64,000 nucleotides of DNA from positions 32,381,501 to 32,445,500 of the forward strand of contig NC_068560.1 in the NCBI RefSeq assembly GCF_022201045.2, written 5' to 3'. The position numbers and the translations under genes are program-made. Below are positions 1 through 12,639 of the stretch, one piece after another (position 1 is the first letter of the stretch; each line of letters begins with the position of its first letter). The notes beneath the pieces were generated by a model. That model did no database searches. It saw nothing but the letters and a program-made list of their open reading frames with translations, and was not told where the DNA came from. Source of the DNA: Citrus sinensis (taxonomy: Eukaryota > Streptophyta > Magnoliopsida > Sapindales > Rutaceae).

Positions 1-737
1 GGGTGAGTATACAGGTGATGAATGACAGAAGATCGAAGAAAATCTTTTCTAAAATCTTATGGGCTCATTTCAAAGGAAATTACGATTGAGGGATTGCCTT
101 TCACCAGCAATCTATGCTGCTTTGTTCCATGTTTAAAATTGTAAAATATAACATGCAGCTTCTAACAGTCTTTACTCACTTTTCTTCAAAACTTTAGAAA
201 GAGCAAGCAGCTGATGGACAGCCTATCCTATCAGTTGCGAGAGAGCAACAAAATACTCACTATAATCTCCTTGGCAAAGAGACACAAAAAATATTCTCCC
301 ATGAAATATATATGAGAGATTTTCAAATTATTATTACAGAACTTTCTATAATGGAAGAGAGATAAATCACTGGCCAGAATATACAAAACATAGAGTCATT
401 TATACAAGTGGAAAAATATCAATAACATTTAATATGTGCTTTATCACTGAAAATTTCTTCTTCCCACCAATATTGTGTATTCTACTTGAGGGGAAGGAGA
501 AGTGCACTCTCTGAAAGGAATTTGTTCACAATTAATAAAAATGAACTAAAAGAGGGAACAAGTGCAACCAATCTTAACTTGTTCAGTAAATTGGGGGTTA
601 ACAAGCCAATATATATTCTAACAATAGCAACAGTTATTCAATATTTCATACCATCAGTTGATGAGGAAGAAAAATACATATGCTACAGAGAAAGTTAGTT
701 CCAATGTCCACAAACTATAAAGATGTGAAAGGATATT
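1..737. other. Left edge, unresolved 3' part of the coiled-coil gene
   Basis: No convincing exon could be found here on either strand. The minus-strand gene to the right ends its last recognised exon at a clear donor (CAG then GTAATC, at 762/761), so this stretch is most likely intron or 3' sequence of that gene. A weak acceptor near 515 would open about 37 codons before a stop, but the peptide does not look like a coiled coil and is not supported. Confidence 0.4.
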
Positions 738-761
738 TCAAACAAAGAAGTTACAGATTAC

Positions 762-3700
762 CTGCTCAGGATGCTCCTTCATGAGTGTACATGAGTAGCT
801 ACCTTCATCACTAAGACCCAAGCATACGTTTTGGGCATCTATACCATTAGTCATATTCTCGTGTTCCAAATACTCGTCCACATCCCCTGTTGGACCATTA
901 CCGGTATCGTCTGCACTCATTCTTCCATGGCTTTTTGTGTCTGCATTTGTAGTTTTCTGAACATTTCGGCCAGTCAGCTCATTGGAAATGCAGCTCTCTT
1001 TGTGCAAACCATCATTTCCTTCTTTCCGACAGGGAAATGTGGAACTGTAAAGCAATTTTTTCATCAGAGAAAGATCAGAATAAAGTCTAGACTTTTCCTC
1101 ATTGCACTCATGCAAAGAAACTTCAAGCTTTTCCTTTTCCTCTTTGCAGCATTCGAGGCTCATCAACGAACATTCCAGTTCAGCCTTCGCCAAGTCATAA
1201 GCCTTTGTTTTCTCACGCTTGTCAGAAATCAAAGATTGTAACTCAGCCTCCAATTCCAAGATCTTTACTCCCAGCTCTTCATTTTTCTTCAAGTGAGCAG
1301 CTTCGGATTTCTTTCTATTCTCAATTTCATCAATGGCATCTTGCAGTTTCCAGAGCATTTCCTCACTATGCTTTTTTGAGATAGACAGATGATGTTTTAG
1401 TTCCTGCACCTTTGTTTCACATTGTTCTTTAATGAAAGCAATCCTCAAGGACTCTTGCATACCAGTTGGCAGCCCCTCAGACTCTCTTTTTTCATGAAGC
1501 TTCAAGCATTCAGCATCAGCCTTGTCTTTAAGCTCCTTCAAATGGATGGACAAGTTTCTGAACTCTTCTGTCTTCAAGATCTGCTCTGAGAGCTTCCGCC
1601 TAAGCTCATTGCACTGATTCTGCAGCATCTTCTGTTCATCAATATATCCTTCTGACGAGATTACTTGAGCGTGCTGTTCAGCCAATTTAGCTTTGAGTAC
1701 CACAACTTTGATTTCCAGTTCTTCCCTGGACATCATCAGATCATCAATCTCTTCTTCAGAACCCACCAACAATTGCTTCATCCTTTCAACTTCAAGAGCA
1801 AGCTGACTTTTATGTTCACCATAATTATCTGCCATAGTTTCAGCTCTACTTTTGTATTCTTCAGACTGAGCTATTAAACTGTTATTTTCATGAAATAGTA
1901 CTCTGTTCTCAGCAATAGCAGAATCTAACTCGGATCTTAGGGTGTCAAGACTTGTCAATAATCTGGCATTTTCTTCATTGCACTGTGCTTCACGAGCAAG
2001 ACAACTATTAAGTACAGTCTCTACATCAACATTCTTTGTGTGGAGCTCAGTAAGGAGTCTATCTGTGGAGTAAACTTGCTGTACAAGCTCCTCAACCCAT
2101 GCCTCGTACTGAGTTCTTGTGAAAATGAGTCTAACATCCGCAGCTAGTAATAGTTCATGCATTTCAGACAACTCAGATTGCAGGCTAGTAACAGAAGAAG
2201 ATTCCTCGCTGGCTCTTAATTTCTCCGACTCTAGATCCAAAACAAGTAGCTTAAGCTGGACCAGTTCAGACTTCTGCTGGTCCAAATCAAGCAACTGACA
2301 GTGCTTCTCATTCAGTTGGGAAGTAAGATCTGTAACTACATTCTTTAATTCATCTCTCAAGCTTCTCTCGCTCTGTAGCTCATCACGTAGAGATTGCAAA
2401 GTCTCTTTTGATGTGTTGCCCTCTGATGCAAGCCTAGAAGATTCCTCAGCATATTCCTGTAAAGAAACCATCAAAGCCTGGTTTTCTGAAGTAAGTTCTG
2501 CTATTTTCTGGATCATTTCAGAGTTCTGCTGGTCAAAATCTATCAACTGTTGCTGCTTCTCATTTAGTTGTGAACTAATATCTATGGCTCTACTCTTTAA
2601 TTCATCACTCAAGCTTCTCTCACCATGCAGCTCATCATGTACAGATTGCAAACTATTCCTGACTGAGTCGAGTTCCACTGCAAGCTTAGCGGCTTCTTCA
2701 GATTTGTTCTGTAAAGATACCATTAAATCTTGGTTTTCCTTTGTCAGTACTGCTGTTTTCTGGATCAGTTCAGACTTCTGCTGGTCAAAATCTAGCAGCT
2801 GGGAGTGCTTAGCACTTAATTGGGAAGTAATATCAGAGACCGCACTCTTTAAGTCATCTCTCAAGCTTCTCTCAACAAGCAGTTCATCATGAAGAGATTG
2901 AAAACTTTGTTTAAATGAGTCGACCTCCAATGCAAGCTTAACAGATTCCTCAGATTTATCCTGTAAAGCCACCATCAAAGCCCGGTTTTCCTCAATAAGT
3001 TCTGATATTGTCTGCTTGCTTCGATCAAATTCCTCGGTTACAACCTGTAATGCCAAGATTTCTTGAGCAAGGTCTCTGTTCTTAGAACTAAGTTGCTGCA
3101 GCTCAACTTCCAGATAATCAAGATCAGAAAATAGGTCTGTGTGCCGTTGTGCATTGTTCTCTTCAACTTCTGAACTAACCTTGAGTTTGTCTGCAACAGC
3201 CTCAAATCTTAGCTGAAGCTTTTGCAACAGAGCATTAGAGACACTTTGTTTATCAATCATATTTCTTAAATCATGTTCAAACTTCTGCTTCACCAGCACA
3301 ATATCTGATTCTGATTTGCTAAAAGACATTTGAGCCCTATCTTTTTCATCTATTAGAGCTTTCTTCTCTTGCATGAGTTGTCGAATCTTCTGACATGCAT
3401 TGCGCTGGAGCACTTCTAACCGCATTATAACACTGGTTAAGTCCTTGGACTCCAAATTCTGATCAGCAGACTTATTATGGAGACACAATTCACTAAAACT
3501 TTCTCCATAAGATGACAACATGTCGTGCATCTTGTTTTGCAAATTGTTGATGGTCCTCTGCAAGTTTTTGTTCACAGAAGCCAACTCATCAAAATCAGTT
3601 TTAACAGTTTCTAACTCTTTCTGCAACAAGGAAGTCTCACGTCGAAGATTGCCATTTTCCAGGGATTCCTTCTCCAGTAAATTTGCCAACTCTGTCTTCT

Positions 3701-6700
3701 CTGCAGCAATGGCCTCATATTTACTCTGAAAGCTTTTGAAGTCCATCATCAAGGATTCCCATTCACTTAGCTTCTGTGTAAGATGACGATTTTCACAGGT
3801 GACATCTTGTAAATTAGATTCTAAAATTTGGTTTTGCAGAGCCATGTCATTGCATTTGGCAATGCAACTGGCCTTATACTCATTTAGGAAGTGAATATCA
3901 TTCATAGCTGTCTGCAGCCTTTGCATCAATAATTCATTGGATTCAGTTGAAAGCTCTAGTTGGTGTGAAAGTTCATCCATCTTCTCTTTCATCAGTCTAA
4001 TCTCACCACTTGCTTCAAGCAAAGTCTTCTGTAGAGTCTTTGAGAACACATCCAAGTATATATTCACAGAAAGCAATTCACAAGCTTCTTCTTCTACCTT
4101 TCGGTAAAGCCCTTCCTGCAAGTAGAGCGACCTTTTCAAATCCTCTATAAGAATATCTCCACCCAAGTGTTGTTTCTTTACCCCGATATACTGATCCTGG
4201 CACTCCAAGTGTCTGTTTGCATGGGATTCTTCCGGATTCAATTTCCGGTTTTGCACCATATCTTGGTATTCTTGACAGCTCGGTTGTGGTGAATCTACGA
4301 AAGCTTGCTTGATGAGATTCTCGTTAGTCTGATACATGGATAAAACTTGGGAAGATAGCAGTTCAAGGTCCTTCTGTAACTGGTTCACAGCAATGGAGTA
4401 ATTCAAGCGTGCTCTCTTAAGTGCTGCTTCTGCACTAACTGCCCTTCTTTCCAGCTCCTTGTTGAGCGACTCCAAGACACGTCTTTCTTCAGAAAATCTT
4501 AGTACTTGCTCATCTACGTCTAGGCGCATTGCTTCTATTTCAGCCTTAGCAGATGAAACTGTATACAGACAACTAGAATGCTCATTTCTGAGATTCTGCA
4601 ATTCTCCCAGCATATGTCTCTGGTTTTCCTCAAGCTCCTGAATGAGAGCTTCATAATAGCACTCCATCTGGTCCATTTTCTTTGCTAGGCTTTCTCTTTC
4701 AGCCTTTGACTCATCCAACTCTCTCAGAAGTTCAAAGATTTTTCCTCCCACTGAATCAGCGGGATTTACAGAACTATGTTCGTGAGATGCCAGAGCAGGT
4801 ATGCCAACACACTGAAGCATATCTAAATCCGGTTGATACAATTCTGTTTCAAGCCCAGTCCCCGATAAATATTGCTCATATTTATTCAAACTTATTTCTC
4901 CAATTTCATTCACCTTTGATCGGTCACATGTGACTAAGTTGGGAGTAGACATGGTTATTTCAGTTCCTTGTTTAACAGCTTCCCAACTGGTAAATGGATG
5001 GCATGATCTCAATTTTATTAGCCTTTCCAGATCGCTTTTTAAATGTGAACACTCTGATTTCAGTGCAGAAACCTCTTCTGCCAGCTGTTCTCCGGATGCA
5101 ATCTCAGCAGCAAGTTTCTGGGCAAAATTTTGAGCTTCCATACCTATTTCATCAGCGTGACTTTGCAAGGAGCTTACTTCAAGCTTCAGCTCATGAATAG
5201 ATGACTCGGCCATTTCCAAACAGCCTCTGAGTCTATTATTCTCTTCATGAGCAATTGCCAAGTCATTGTCTGCAGAGTAGTCTAAACCCCAGCCCGGTAC
5301 CCAATCATTGGTTCCCTGTGCTGAAAACCGCTGATCAGAAGGGTCTCCTTTCTCTTGTTGAAGACTTTGGTTATGTCCAGCCAAATCACCAGAAACTATA
5401 CTCTTAAGGCTGTCAATTTCATGTGTGCTCGATGCATCATGTTTCTCTGCATACAAACTTTCTGACGTATTAGAAGAGCTATCAAATCCAACAGCAGATT
5501 CTGTGTAATCTTCATTCAGCCCCGCCTCTTCTTCAAGTGAGGGGAGCTCCTTGGATTTATCTTTGAATCTAACTCTTGCATTGACCTATGCTTCAGGAAA
5601 ATAAAAATAGAGGGAAAAAAATTATCACTTTAGAGAAATGGCATATTTTGGTCCTAGACATCAAAATTGTTAGTTATCTAAAAACCAAACTACTAAATCT
5701 CAGGCAACAGCCAAAGATAGCAGGATGAACATTTGACATGTAGAGATACGTATTTTTAGACAGAAGAACAGATATAATGGAAAGAGACAATTTATGGGGA
5801 AGAAATGAACATTAGACACAGTTTCATTTATTTTATATTTAGCAGCCTGTGGCTTGAAAAGATTTTACACATAAACCACTGTGAGCGAAAGAACAATTAT
5901 AATTTAAAATACATGTACAAATATGAAGAACAGAAAGCACCACACCTTATCCAGCTGATTATTGATTCCGCCGCAAGATTGATCAGGACTAATTTGGTCG
6001 TTGCCTGACTGCAATCCCCTTTCTCTGAGTTCCCTCTGCTGCTCAAACTCTCTGAAAGAAAGACTAATTAGATATGAAATGGTCAACAATATCCAAACAC
6101 ACGAAATTCATATGTTTCTAATGAGGTACCTGAAACCCGTTTTAGAAGTTAGCAGCTGCACAGTGACCTGAAATTGAAGAGAGAGGGGAAAAAAAAAGTA
6201 AATATAAAAAAGGATGGGACAATGTATGCCTGTAATGCTAACAACAGAAGCACAGAGGAATAAGCTATGGCGTTACAAGAAGCTACTCAAGTACCACTGG
6301 CTTTTTATTCATATAGCAAGTATCCAGCAATGAATCACTAAAGTAACTTGCCAAAGATTATATTATGTCAGAGAAGAATTCTCACATGTAATATTGTTCC
6401 AGAATCACCACCATGAAGAGGCAGCGAAACAGTTGAAGGCTTTGATGCATCGGCATAGTCAGCAAGATTAATAGTAGCCTCACCAAGAATGCTAGACCGA
6501 GAAGAGCCCTGGCGATAATATACGGGTCAAAGACAGTTAATCTCACTTCTAACAATATGACAGTAGAAACAATCTCTAACTGAGAATGAAAATGATGCGC
6601 AAAAACTGTCCACGGATAACAGAAAGTTCAGGTTTTACACTGCGCTACAGATAACTATTTAAAATTAAGAACTTAAGTGAAAGAATCAAGATGACTACCA

Positions 6701-7407
6701 TTGCCACAACAAACTTATAGAGCTTTTCGTCATATTGTTTAGTTTTAATGTCCTGGAGAAGTCTTGTAGTCTCATAGATTGGATCTGCCCATTTGCATGT
6801 CCCATTTCTCACATTTGCTTTGGTGGTTTTTCCAATTGCTTTTCCTGAATCGGCAGGAATGAAGGATATAAAGAGTTTATCCCATCCAGTTTGTTGAATC
6901 TGATTGATAACAAAAGAAACAGCACATAAATTTGTTGCACAAATCATAATAACTGAATGCCAAGATAAAATGTTATCAATATATGTATGAGCCAGCATTT
7001 GGAAGCAACAAAAAAAGATGAAACAGAAACTACTTTTCAATGCATTGTGCGAGATTAGATTAGCATCCTTGAACATTTGAACAGAGGAACTAAACTAAGA
7101 TTTAATGTATAAATCACTTTGTATAACACAATCTTTGCTTTTATCAGTTGTGCAAAAAATAGTAGACATATAGGGAACTTATGATGGGTCAAATTTATCA
7201 ACCAACGAGGTACATTAAATCTTCAAAAAAAAAAAAATTAGAAGAATTAAAAGTTTGGGAATATAGAAACCATCAACACCTTAATCTCATTAGTAACACA
7301 ATTTCAAATTATAAATGGCAAAAGCTTACATGTGTGGCATGAAATTGTAACCGGAAGACCACTTTTACTTTTGTCTTCTCAACCTTCCACCTAGCAACCC
7401 TTGACAT
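762..7407 (-). CDS. Long coiled-coil protein with N-terminal NT-C2 domain (3' end incomplete)
   Basis: Six coding exons are visible on the minus strand: 7330-7407, 6699-6899, 6386-6508, 6130-6167, 5946-6051 and 762-5585. All have GT-AG borders and phases that join without a break, giving about 1790 residues. The first 150 or so residues (start MSRVARWKVEKTKVKVVFRL, then QTGWDKLFISFIPADSGK) match the NT-C2 (EEIG1/EHBP1-type) domain, thought to act in membrane or cytoskeleton contacts. The rest is heptad-rich coiled coil with several near-identical tandem repeats of about 84 residues (roughly 2230-3010). Arabidopsis At1g22060-type proteins have this architecture and, from memory, are about 2000 residues, so one or more C-terminal exons are probably missing to the left. 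The start is the first ATG after the leader acceptor at 7410. The exact cellular role is not known. Confidence 0.85.
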
Positions 7408-8640
7408 TTCTGGAAGATTAATGTATCATTAGCTGCATAACATTAAAGTTCCACTGTCTTAGACAAAACTCATTTTCGAATTAATGGGAACAGGATCATA
7501 TCATTTCTCTGATTAATAGAACAAAGATCAAACAAATGGACATCCCTGTACATTCTTTGGAGAATTCTACTAATACTAATCACATTATGCACAAATAGAA
7601 TAACATAATTATGCAAAATTAGCACAAATTTTCAACTTAATGAAATAACAAATTGACCCAAATTGTAAAACTTAAAATGCATATTCGTCATACTCGGATC
7701 TCAGGGTAGACCACAACGGACCTGATTGAATCTGTCATAAAAATTTGAATCTTATAAACTAAGGAAAATTCAACTAATTAGTCAAATCAATTTGACTTGT
7801 AATTTTTCACAGAAACAAATACAAGATCCAAAACTTTTCTTCCCTCCTATTTCTCAGTAAACAAACAGAGAGTAATGTGGGAAGGAAAAAAAATGAATTG
7901 AAAAAAACCAAATTTTGGGACAAAATCAAGCTAATGAAAGCACGTACCTTAAAACTCGTAAAGAACTTGAAATGCCCACTTGAAAACTCTTCGATCCAAA
8001 TCCTCAACAACAAAATGATGCAGTGAAATTCACAGTTTCACCACAAAAAACGACAAAGCAGAACAGAAAACAATGCACTCTCTTCACACTGTAAAATCTT
8101 AAAAGACTGACAAGGAAGGGAGAGAGAAAAGAGAGAGCAAGAGAATGAGTAAAGCAGAATCCAAAATCAAGTGTCTAGCCAAATGTAGAAAAGAAAAAAA
8201 AAGAAGCAAAAAAACAAAGCGATTTTTATGTTTTCTTCAGTTAAGAAAGTGAAAAATAAATAAATGAATAACTAAGCGTTTCAGTATATTCAACAAAACG
8301 CCAAAATCCCGCTAAGAAAAATTTACCAGATTTGACTAAAATGTCACCGTATTTGCAAAAACGTCAAAACCAGAATAGAACAAGAAAACGCAGTAAATAA
8401 ATCGGTAGTAAGATCTTGCACCCAAAAAAAAAAAAAATTTGAAAATTAAGACTTTAAAATGAAAAATGAAGAAATAAAATAATGGGTAGGTGAGCTACCT
8501 AGCTGTGGATCTACATGTGCTTAAGATGGAAGTAATAGCAGAGAATCTTGATTGTGAAGTGTTCTTGGGTTTGTGAATTTTCTTGTCTTTGTGTTTTTGT
8601 GTGCTGTCCGGGACTTCACTTGGAAGAAGAGAAGTGGGAT
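7408..8640 (-). promoter_or_regulatory. Spliced 5' leader of the NT-C2 coiled-coil gene
   Basis: Reading the minus strand, a leader exon near 8500-8640 ends at a CAGCTAG/GTAGCTC donor. A second leader exon follows a CT-rich tract with acceptor CCTTGTCAG near 8112 and ends at donor AAG/GTACGT (7948/7947). The coding exon starts at acceptor CTTCCAG (7410), two bases before the ATG. The second leader exon holds an upstream ATG at 8013. No TATA box was picked out. Exon limits are inferred from splice signals only. Confidence 0.5.
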
Positions 8641-9721
8641 TTTCGGGAGAATGAGGTGGCGTGAGGAATCAAGAAAATGTAATTAATAATTATATATTAT
8701 TATAGAAACTACAGGTGGTGGTAGATTAAAGAGGGGATTATTAATATTTAATGACTCGGGAAAAAAAATAGTTGTTAACATGAATGAATGAATGAATGAA
8801 TGAGGTGAGATGGAAGGAGGGAGCGAAGGTGAAATATCAGCTTTCATGATTTTAGGATTTCCTTTTTGTTGTAGAAAAGGGACATCCCGCCAAAGCTTGT
8901 CCCGTCATTGTTTAATTATCTCAATTAATTAATTGATTAATCAAGAAAGAGTCGATGATGATGGATTAGCTCATGTGGGGCTGTTTGGATCTTTCTGAAA
9001 AAGCCTGCCTTTTTTTGTTGTGTTCTTTTTTTGACTAGAGAAGGGAGTGAGGGATTACTGCATGTTGGTTTCAGAAATGGGGTTCTTTTTCAGAGGGATT
9101 TTTGCTTTTGGGTCAATAAAATGCATCATTTAAATTGGCTCTAAAAAGGTTTTAATCTGGGGAAATATGTGGATTATATTGGATGTGGATCATTTCGAAA
9201 GAAAGATACATCTGATGCGCATGGTGATCTTTTATATTTTTTATTGATTAGTTCAATGTCAATTAAGGTAATATGCATCAATATTGACTGTAATTAGGTA
9301 ATACCATCGAATTTACATCCATCCGGCCCGGCCCCGGGCCCAGGGCAGAGAAAGGATAACATGTGTGGAGAGCAATTTCACTTGTTAATCTGTCCACAAA
9401 GGGATCATCTTGACTTTAATGATCACAGATAGACATTAAAACTTTATGGTAACATCCAAAATAAATAAATTATAGTTAGCGTTGTTGTTAAATATATATA
9501 ATAGTTATATGGTAATGAAAGAGGAATATTAGATTGGGAAAGCATCAAAGTAGAAAAGGAATGATGATGGAGAAGAGTGGACAAGAAGATGTAGCCAAGA
9601 AAATGTAACTACTAGTGCTGCGTGAGTGAGAGTGAGGTCCAACACATTCAATAATGCAGGCAATAATTAATATCCATGAATGAATAGAATTGAGAATAGG
9701 GCAAGGAAATTTTTGAAACCG
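8641..9721. other. Intergenic spacer with a TGAA microsatellite
   Basis: AT-rich spacer without a supportable reading frame. A tetranucleotide run (TGAA, about six units) lies at 8781-8803. A GC-rich patch (ggcccggccccgggccc) lies near 9325-9342. Confidence 0.6.
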
Positions 9722-9755
9722 TGGGGGGGGAGGGGGGGGGGGGGAGGGGGAGGAG
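9722..9755 (+). repeat. G-run / potential G-quadruplex tract
   Basis: About 34 bases of almost pure G interrupted by single A residues (runs of 8, 13 and 5 G). This meets the simple G-quadruplex pattern and abuts the foldback element on its right. Such tracts are also prone to sequencing and assembly error, so the exact length is uncertain. Confidence 0.7.
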
Positions 9756-9767
9756 TCGTATTCAAAA

Positions 9768-10522
9768 AAGGAAAAATGATACAGAGACCCCTAATGTTTG
9801 AAAAAAAGAACACAAAACTCATAATATTTAAAAAAAGACACTCAGACCCCCATTTGTTAACAAAAATTATAATTTTAAAGTGTAATTACCATTATACCAT
9901 TATAGCATATTAAAAAATAATTGTTCATTGTCTAATTTATTCCTATATTATTAATAAAATTACGAATATAACTTCATTATCCAATTTTCCATTTAATTTT
10001 TGTCAAATTTTCTCTTCAACTAAATAAATTTAATCCATTGTTCAAGAATAAAAATAAATTAAATTGATCACTAATATAATAAAAATAACAATTCTCCATT
10101 TAAACTTATATAATCAACAAAATAAAAAAAATTGGTTACAACAATAATTACAAAATCGTAATTGTACTAAATAACATATTCAATAAATTGACATATGGAG
10201 AATTTTTATTTTTATTATATTAATAATCAATTTAATTTATTTTTATTCTTGAGCAATAGATTAAATTTATTTAGTTTGAAGAGAAAATTTGACAAAAATT
10301 AAATGAAAAAATTGGGTAATGAAGTTATATTCATAATTTTATTAATAATATAGGAATAAATTAGACAATGAACAATTATTTTTTAATATGCTATAAGGGT
10401 ATAATGGTAATTGCACTTTAAAAATTATAATTTCTGTTAACAAATGGGGGTCTGAGTGTCTTTTTTTAAACATTAAAGAATTTTGTGTTCTTTTTTCAAA
10501 CGTTGGGGGTCTCTGTATTCTT
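9768..10522. mobile_element. Long foldback (terminal-inverted-repeat) element, MITE-like
   Basis: The left arm (about 9771-10113) and right arm (about 10193-10522) are inverted copies of one another over about 330-340 bp, leaving only about 80 bp of loop. Shared blocks include ATACAGAGACCCC at the ends, a subterminal repeat built on AGACCCCC...TTTGAAAAAAG, and a long AT-rich core. Candidate flanking direct repeats TATTCAAAA (9759-9767) and TATTCAAAC (10523-10531) match at 8 of 9 positions, which would suit a Mutator-type 9-bp target duplication. No transposase frame is present, so this is a non-autonomous element. Confidence 0.75.
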
Positions 10523-10717
10523 TATTCAAACATAGGGGGTCTATATGTCTTTTTTTCTTCAAAAAATCAAAATCTGATGGAATTGGGCCTCTCAATGCCC
10601 ATGGCCCCATGGGTTTGGACTTCGGTCTCACTTTCTTCTCTGCTGCCTCCCACAAAAAAAAAAAAACAAGAGGATCACGGGCCTCACGGCTGACACTGAC
10701 CCCCTTTGCTCCTCTCT

Positions 10718-10796
10718 CACGTGACTATACATCCCCATCACGTGCGCTTTACACGTGATGTCGTGCAGGGAACGTGTGCACTTTTACTTTATAAAC
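10718..10796 (+). promoter_or_regulatory. G-box/ABRE cluster with TATA box, no obvious gene
   Basis: Three CACGTG G-boxes lie within 40 bases (10718-10723, 10739-10744, 10752-10757), followed by AACGTG at 10771 and a TATA box (TTTATAAA) at about 10788-10795. This is the layout of an abscisic-acid or light-responsive plant promoter. A pyrimidine-rich stretch follows, as at many plant start sites. The first ATG downstream (about 10959) opens only about 23 codons, so the transcript, if any, is non-coding, has very short coding exons, or is a gene relic. Confidence 0.5.
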
Positions 10797-12049
10797 CGTT
10801 CGTCGCCTTTATTTCTATTTTCTCTCCCTTTCTCACAACACATTAAAAGACTTAGACGCGAAGTTGATAATATCTATCGATTTCTTTTCTAAAAAAAAAA
10901 AAAATCCTTATGATTTTTTTCTTATTAGTTACTACCGATCATTAACAGTTAGATTAGATGGCTACATGGATTTGGCAGGATTCAGTTGTTCTACATTTTG
11001 GGATTATTTTAGGCTGTATTTGCACTAAAAAAAATTAGGAAAGCATCCTAAGATTCAAGGAATAGAGTGACAGCATGCGTTTTAATCATTTGTGCAACTA
11101 ATGCTTTTAATATATATATATGATCCATAAATAGAATTTGATGTTTATCGTACGCTAGTTGTTAGTTGTGATGTTATTATATATTAAAGCGAATCAAACT
11201 TTCACTCGAGCGATTGGCCGGATATGATATTTCCCGATGATGTTTTGGGTCCTACCCTCACCTAATGTCCTAAGCAATCTCATTACCATTAGAAAATCAA
11301 AAGTCAAGCACTCATAAAATCACTTTTTACACACTTTAAGATCTGATTTTATCCTCATCACATGTCTATCTTTGATTTTTCGTCACTTTGTCATTAGTTA
11401 TCACAACTGCCGGGTCACAACTCACAGGAAAGAGTGATTGTAAAAACTATACAACATGTATACATAGTAATGTGATTTGGGTATGGTTAAACTTTTGTCA
11501 ATCTTCATGAGATTTTGAGACACATGACAGTTATGGCTTATAGTGATTAAGAATTAAAATTTATTCTTCTTATTCTCTCTCCTTATCTTTAGATATTATC
11601 TCTTAAATAACTAATCCTTTCTTTCTTATTATTTTTTTTTTAAACTAATCCTTTCTTTCTTCTTACCATTTTTGGTTTTCACATCTATCATTGATTAATA
11701 TTCCTTCATATAACATTCTAATGAATATAAATTAGTGTTTAAAGATAGAACTGCGAAACATGATTTATTAATTGCTTACGTGAACTCAATTGTAGTATCA
11801 AGTTAATTACATAAATTAAGCAGCTGCCGTCAAAGGTATTAACATAACAATAATCTTTGATCTTGGAAGCAAGCTTGATAATGTAATTCAAATTATATAT
11901 ATGAACATTAAATATTATAACAAAGTCTCACAAATTATTATTGATAATAATAATAATAATAAAAGTCGTATAGCTTATATATATATTTCCACTAGAACAA
12001 ACATAATTACAGTAAATTTTCAATCTCTTTCGGGACCTCCTCAATCTAC
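10797..12049. other. AT-rich spacer, no gene seen
   Basis: No reading frame with family similarity was seen on either strand. The stretch holds A/T runs and an AAT run near 11947-11962 next to the RNase H relic. If the promoter at 10718-10796 is active, its transcript would start at the left end of this segment. Confidence 0.5.
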
Positions 12050-12530
12050 ACCCGAGGTTCTGAATTTGATAAGGCCATTTTCGCTAAACCATGCGCCACT
12101 AAGTTACAAGACCTAGGAGTATAAACCACCCTATATTGATTATTTTGTTCTATCAAACTTCTAATATGACAAATTATTCAATCCAGCTCTCCTCTACTAA
12201 AGTTATCCTTGAGAATAAAGCTGGCAACATTTTTGGAATCAGACTCTATAAATAGAGGAGAAAGAACAACATTTACAGCCAACTTTATTCCTTCTAAAAT
12301 CGCTGAAGTTTCAGCAATTTCCACATCTGCTAAGCAAGGTTTCTTTGATATTGCAACAGCCATTACAACTCCTTGGTAATTTTTTATAATGCTTCCCAGG
12401 CCAACGAAACCGCCTTCCTTGTCACAGCTGGATCAATATTAAGCTTATACAAAGGAGGATCTGGAGGGTGCCAAGTATCAGGCTGAGGAGGAACAATTTG
12501 GGAAGCGATTGTTTGAATAGGTAGCCCAGC
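12050..12530 (-). pseudogene. RNase H domain relic of a LINE-type retroelement
   Basis: Minus-strand translation gives the C-terminal RNase H (RVT_3) domain common to plant non-LTR elements. The order is LYKLNID near 12450, GSIIKNYQGVVMAVA, AETSAILEGIKLAV with the conserved Glu, FIESDSKNV with the conserved Asp, and CNLVAHGLAKMA near 12080. A single-base deletion near 12427 shifts the frame between LNIDPAV and the following DKEGGFVGLGS segment, so the domain cannot be read through. It has neither reverse transcriptase nor endonuclease and is a 5'-truncated remnant. Confidence 0.75.
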
Positions 12531-12639
12531 CTTGATAGATTCCAGCAAAATTACAGCCTGATTGAAAACTTGATGGCAATCCTCTATGGAGTTCCTATAT
12601 AAAGCCTTATTTCATGATTTCCAAATTGACCATGTGTGT

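Noticed and set aside
831-4933. Several plus-strand frames of 60-160 codons
   Set aside because: They lie opposite the large coiled-coil exon and are antisense shadows of its biased codons.
5805-8013. Short frames extending across exon borders of the NT-C2 gene
   Set aside because: They are exons read through into introns or leader sequence; the spliced chain explains them.
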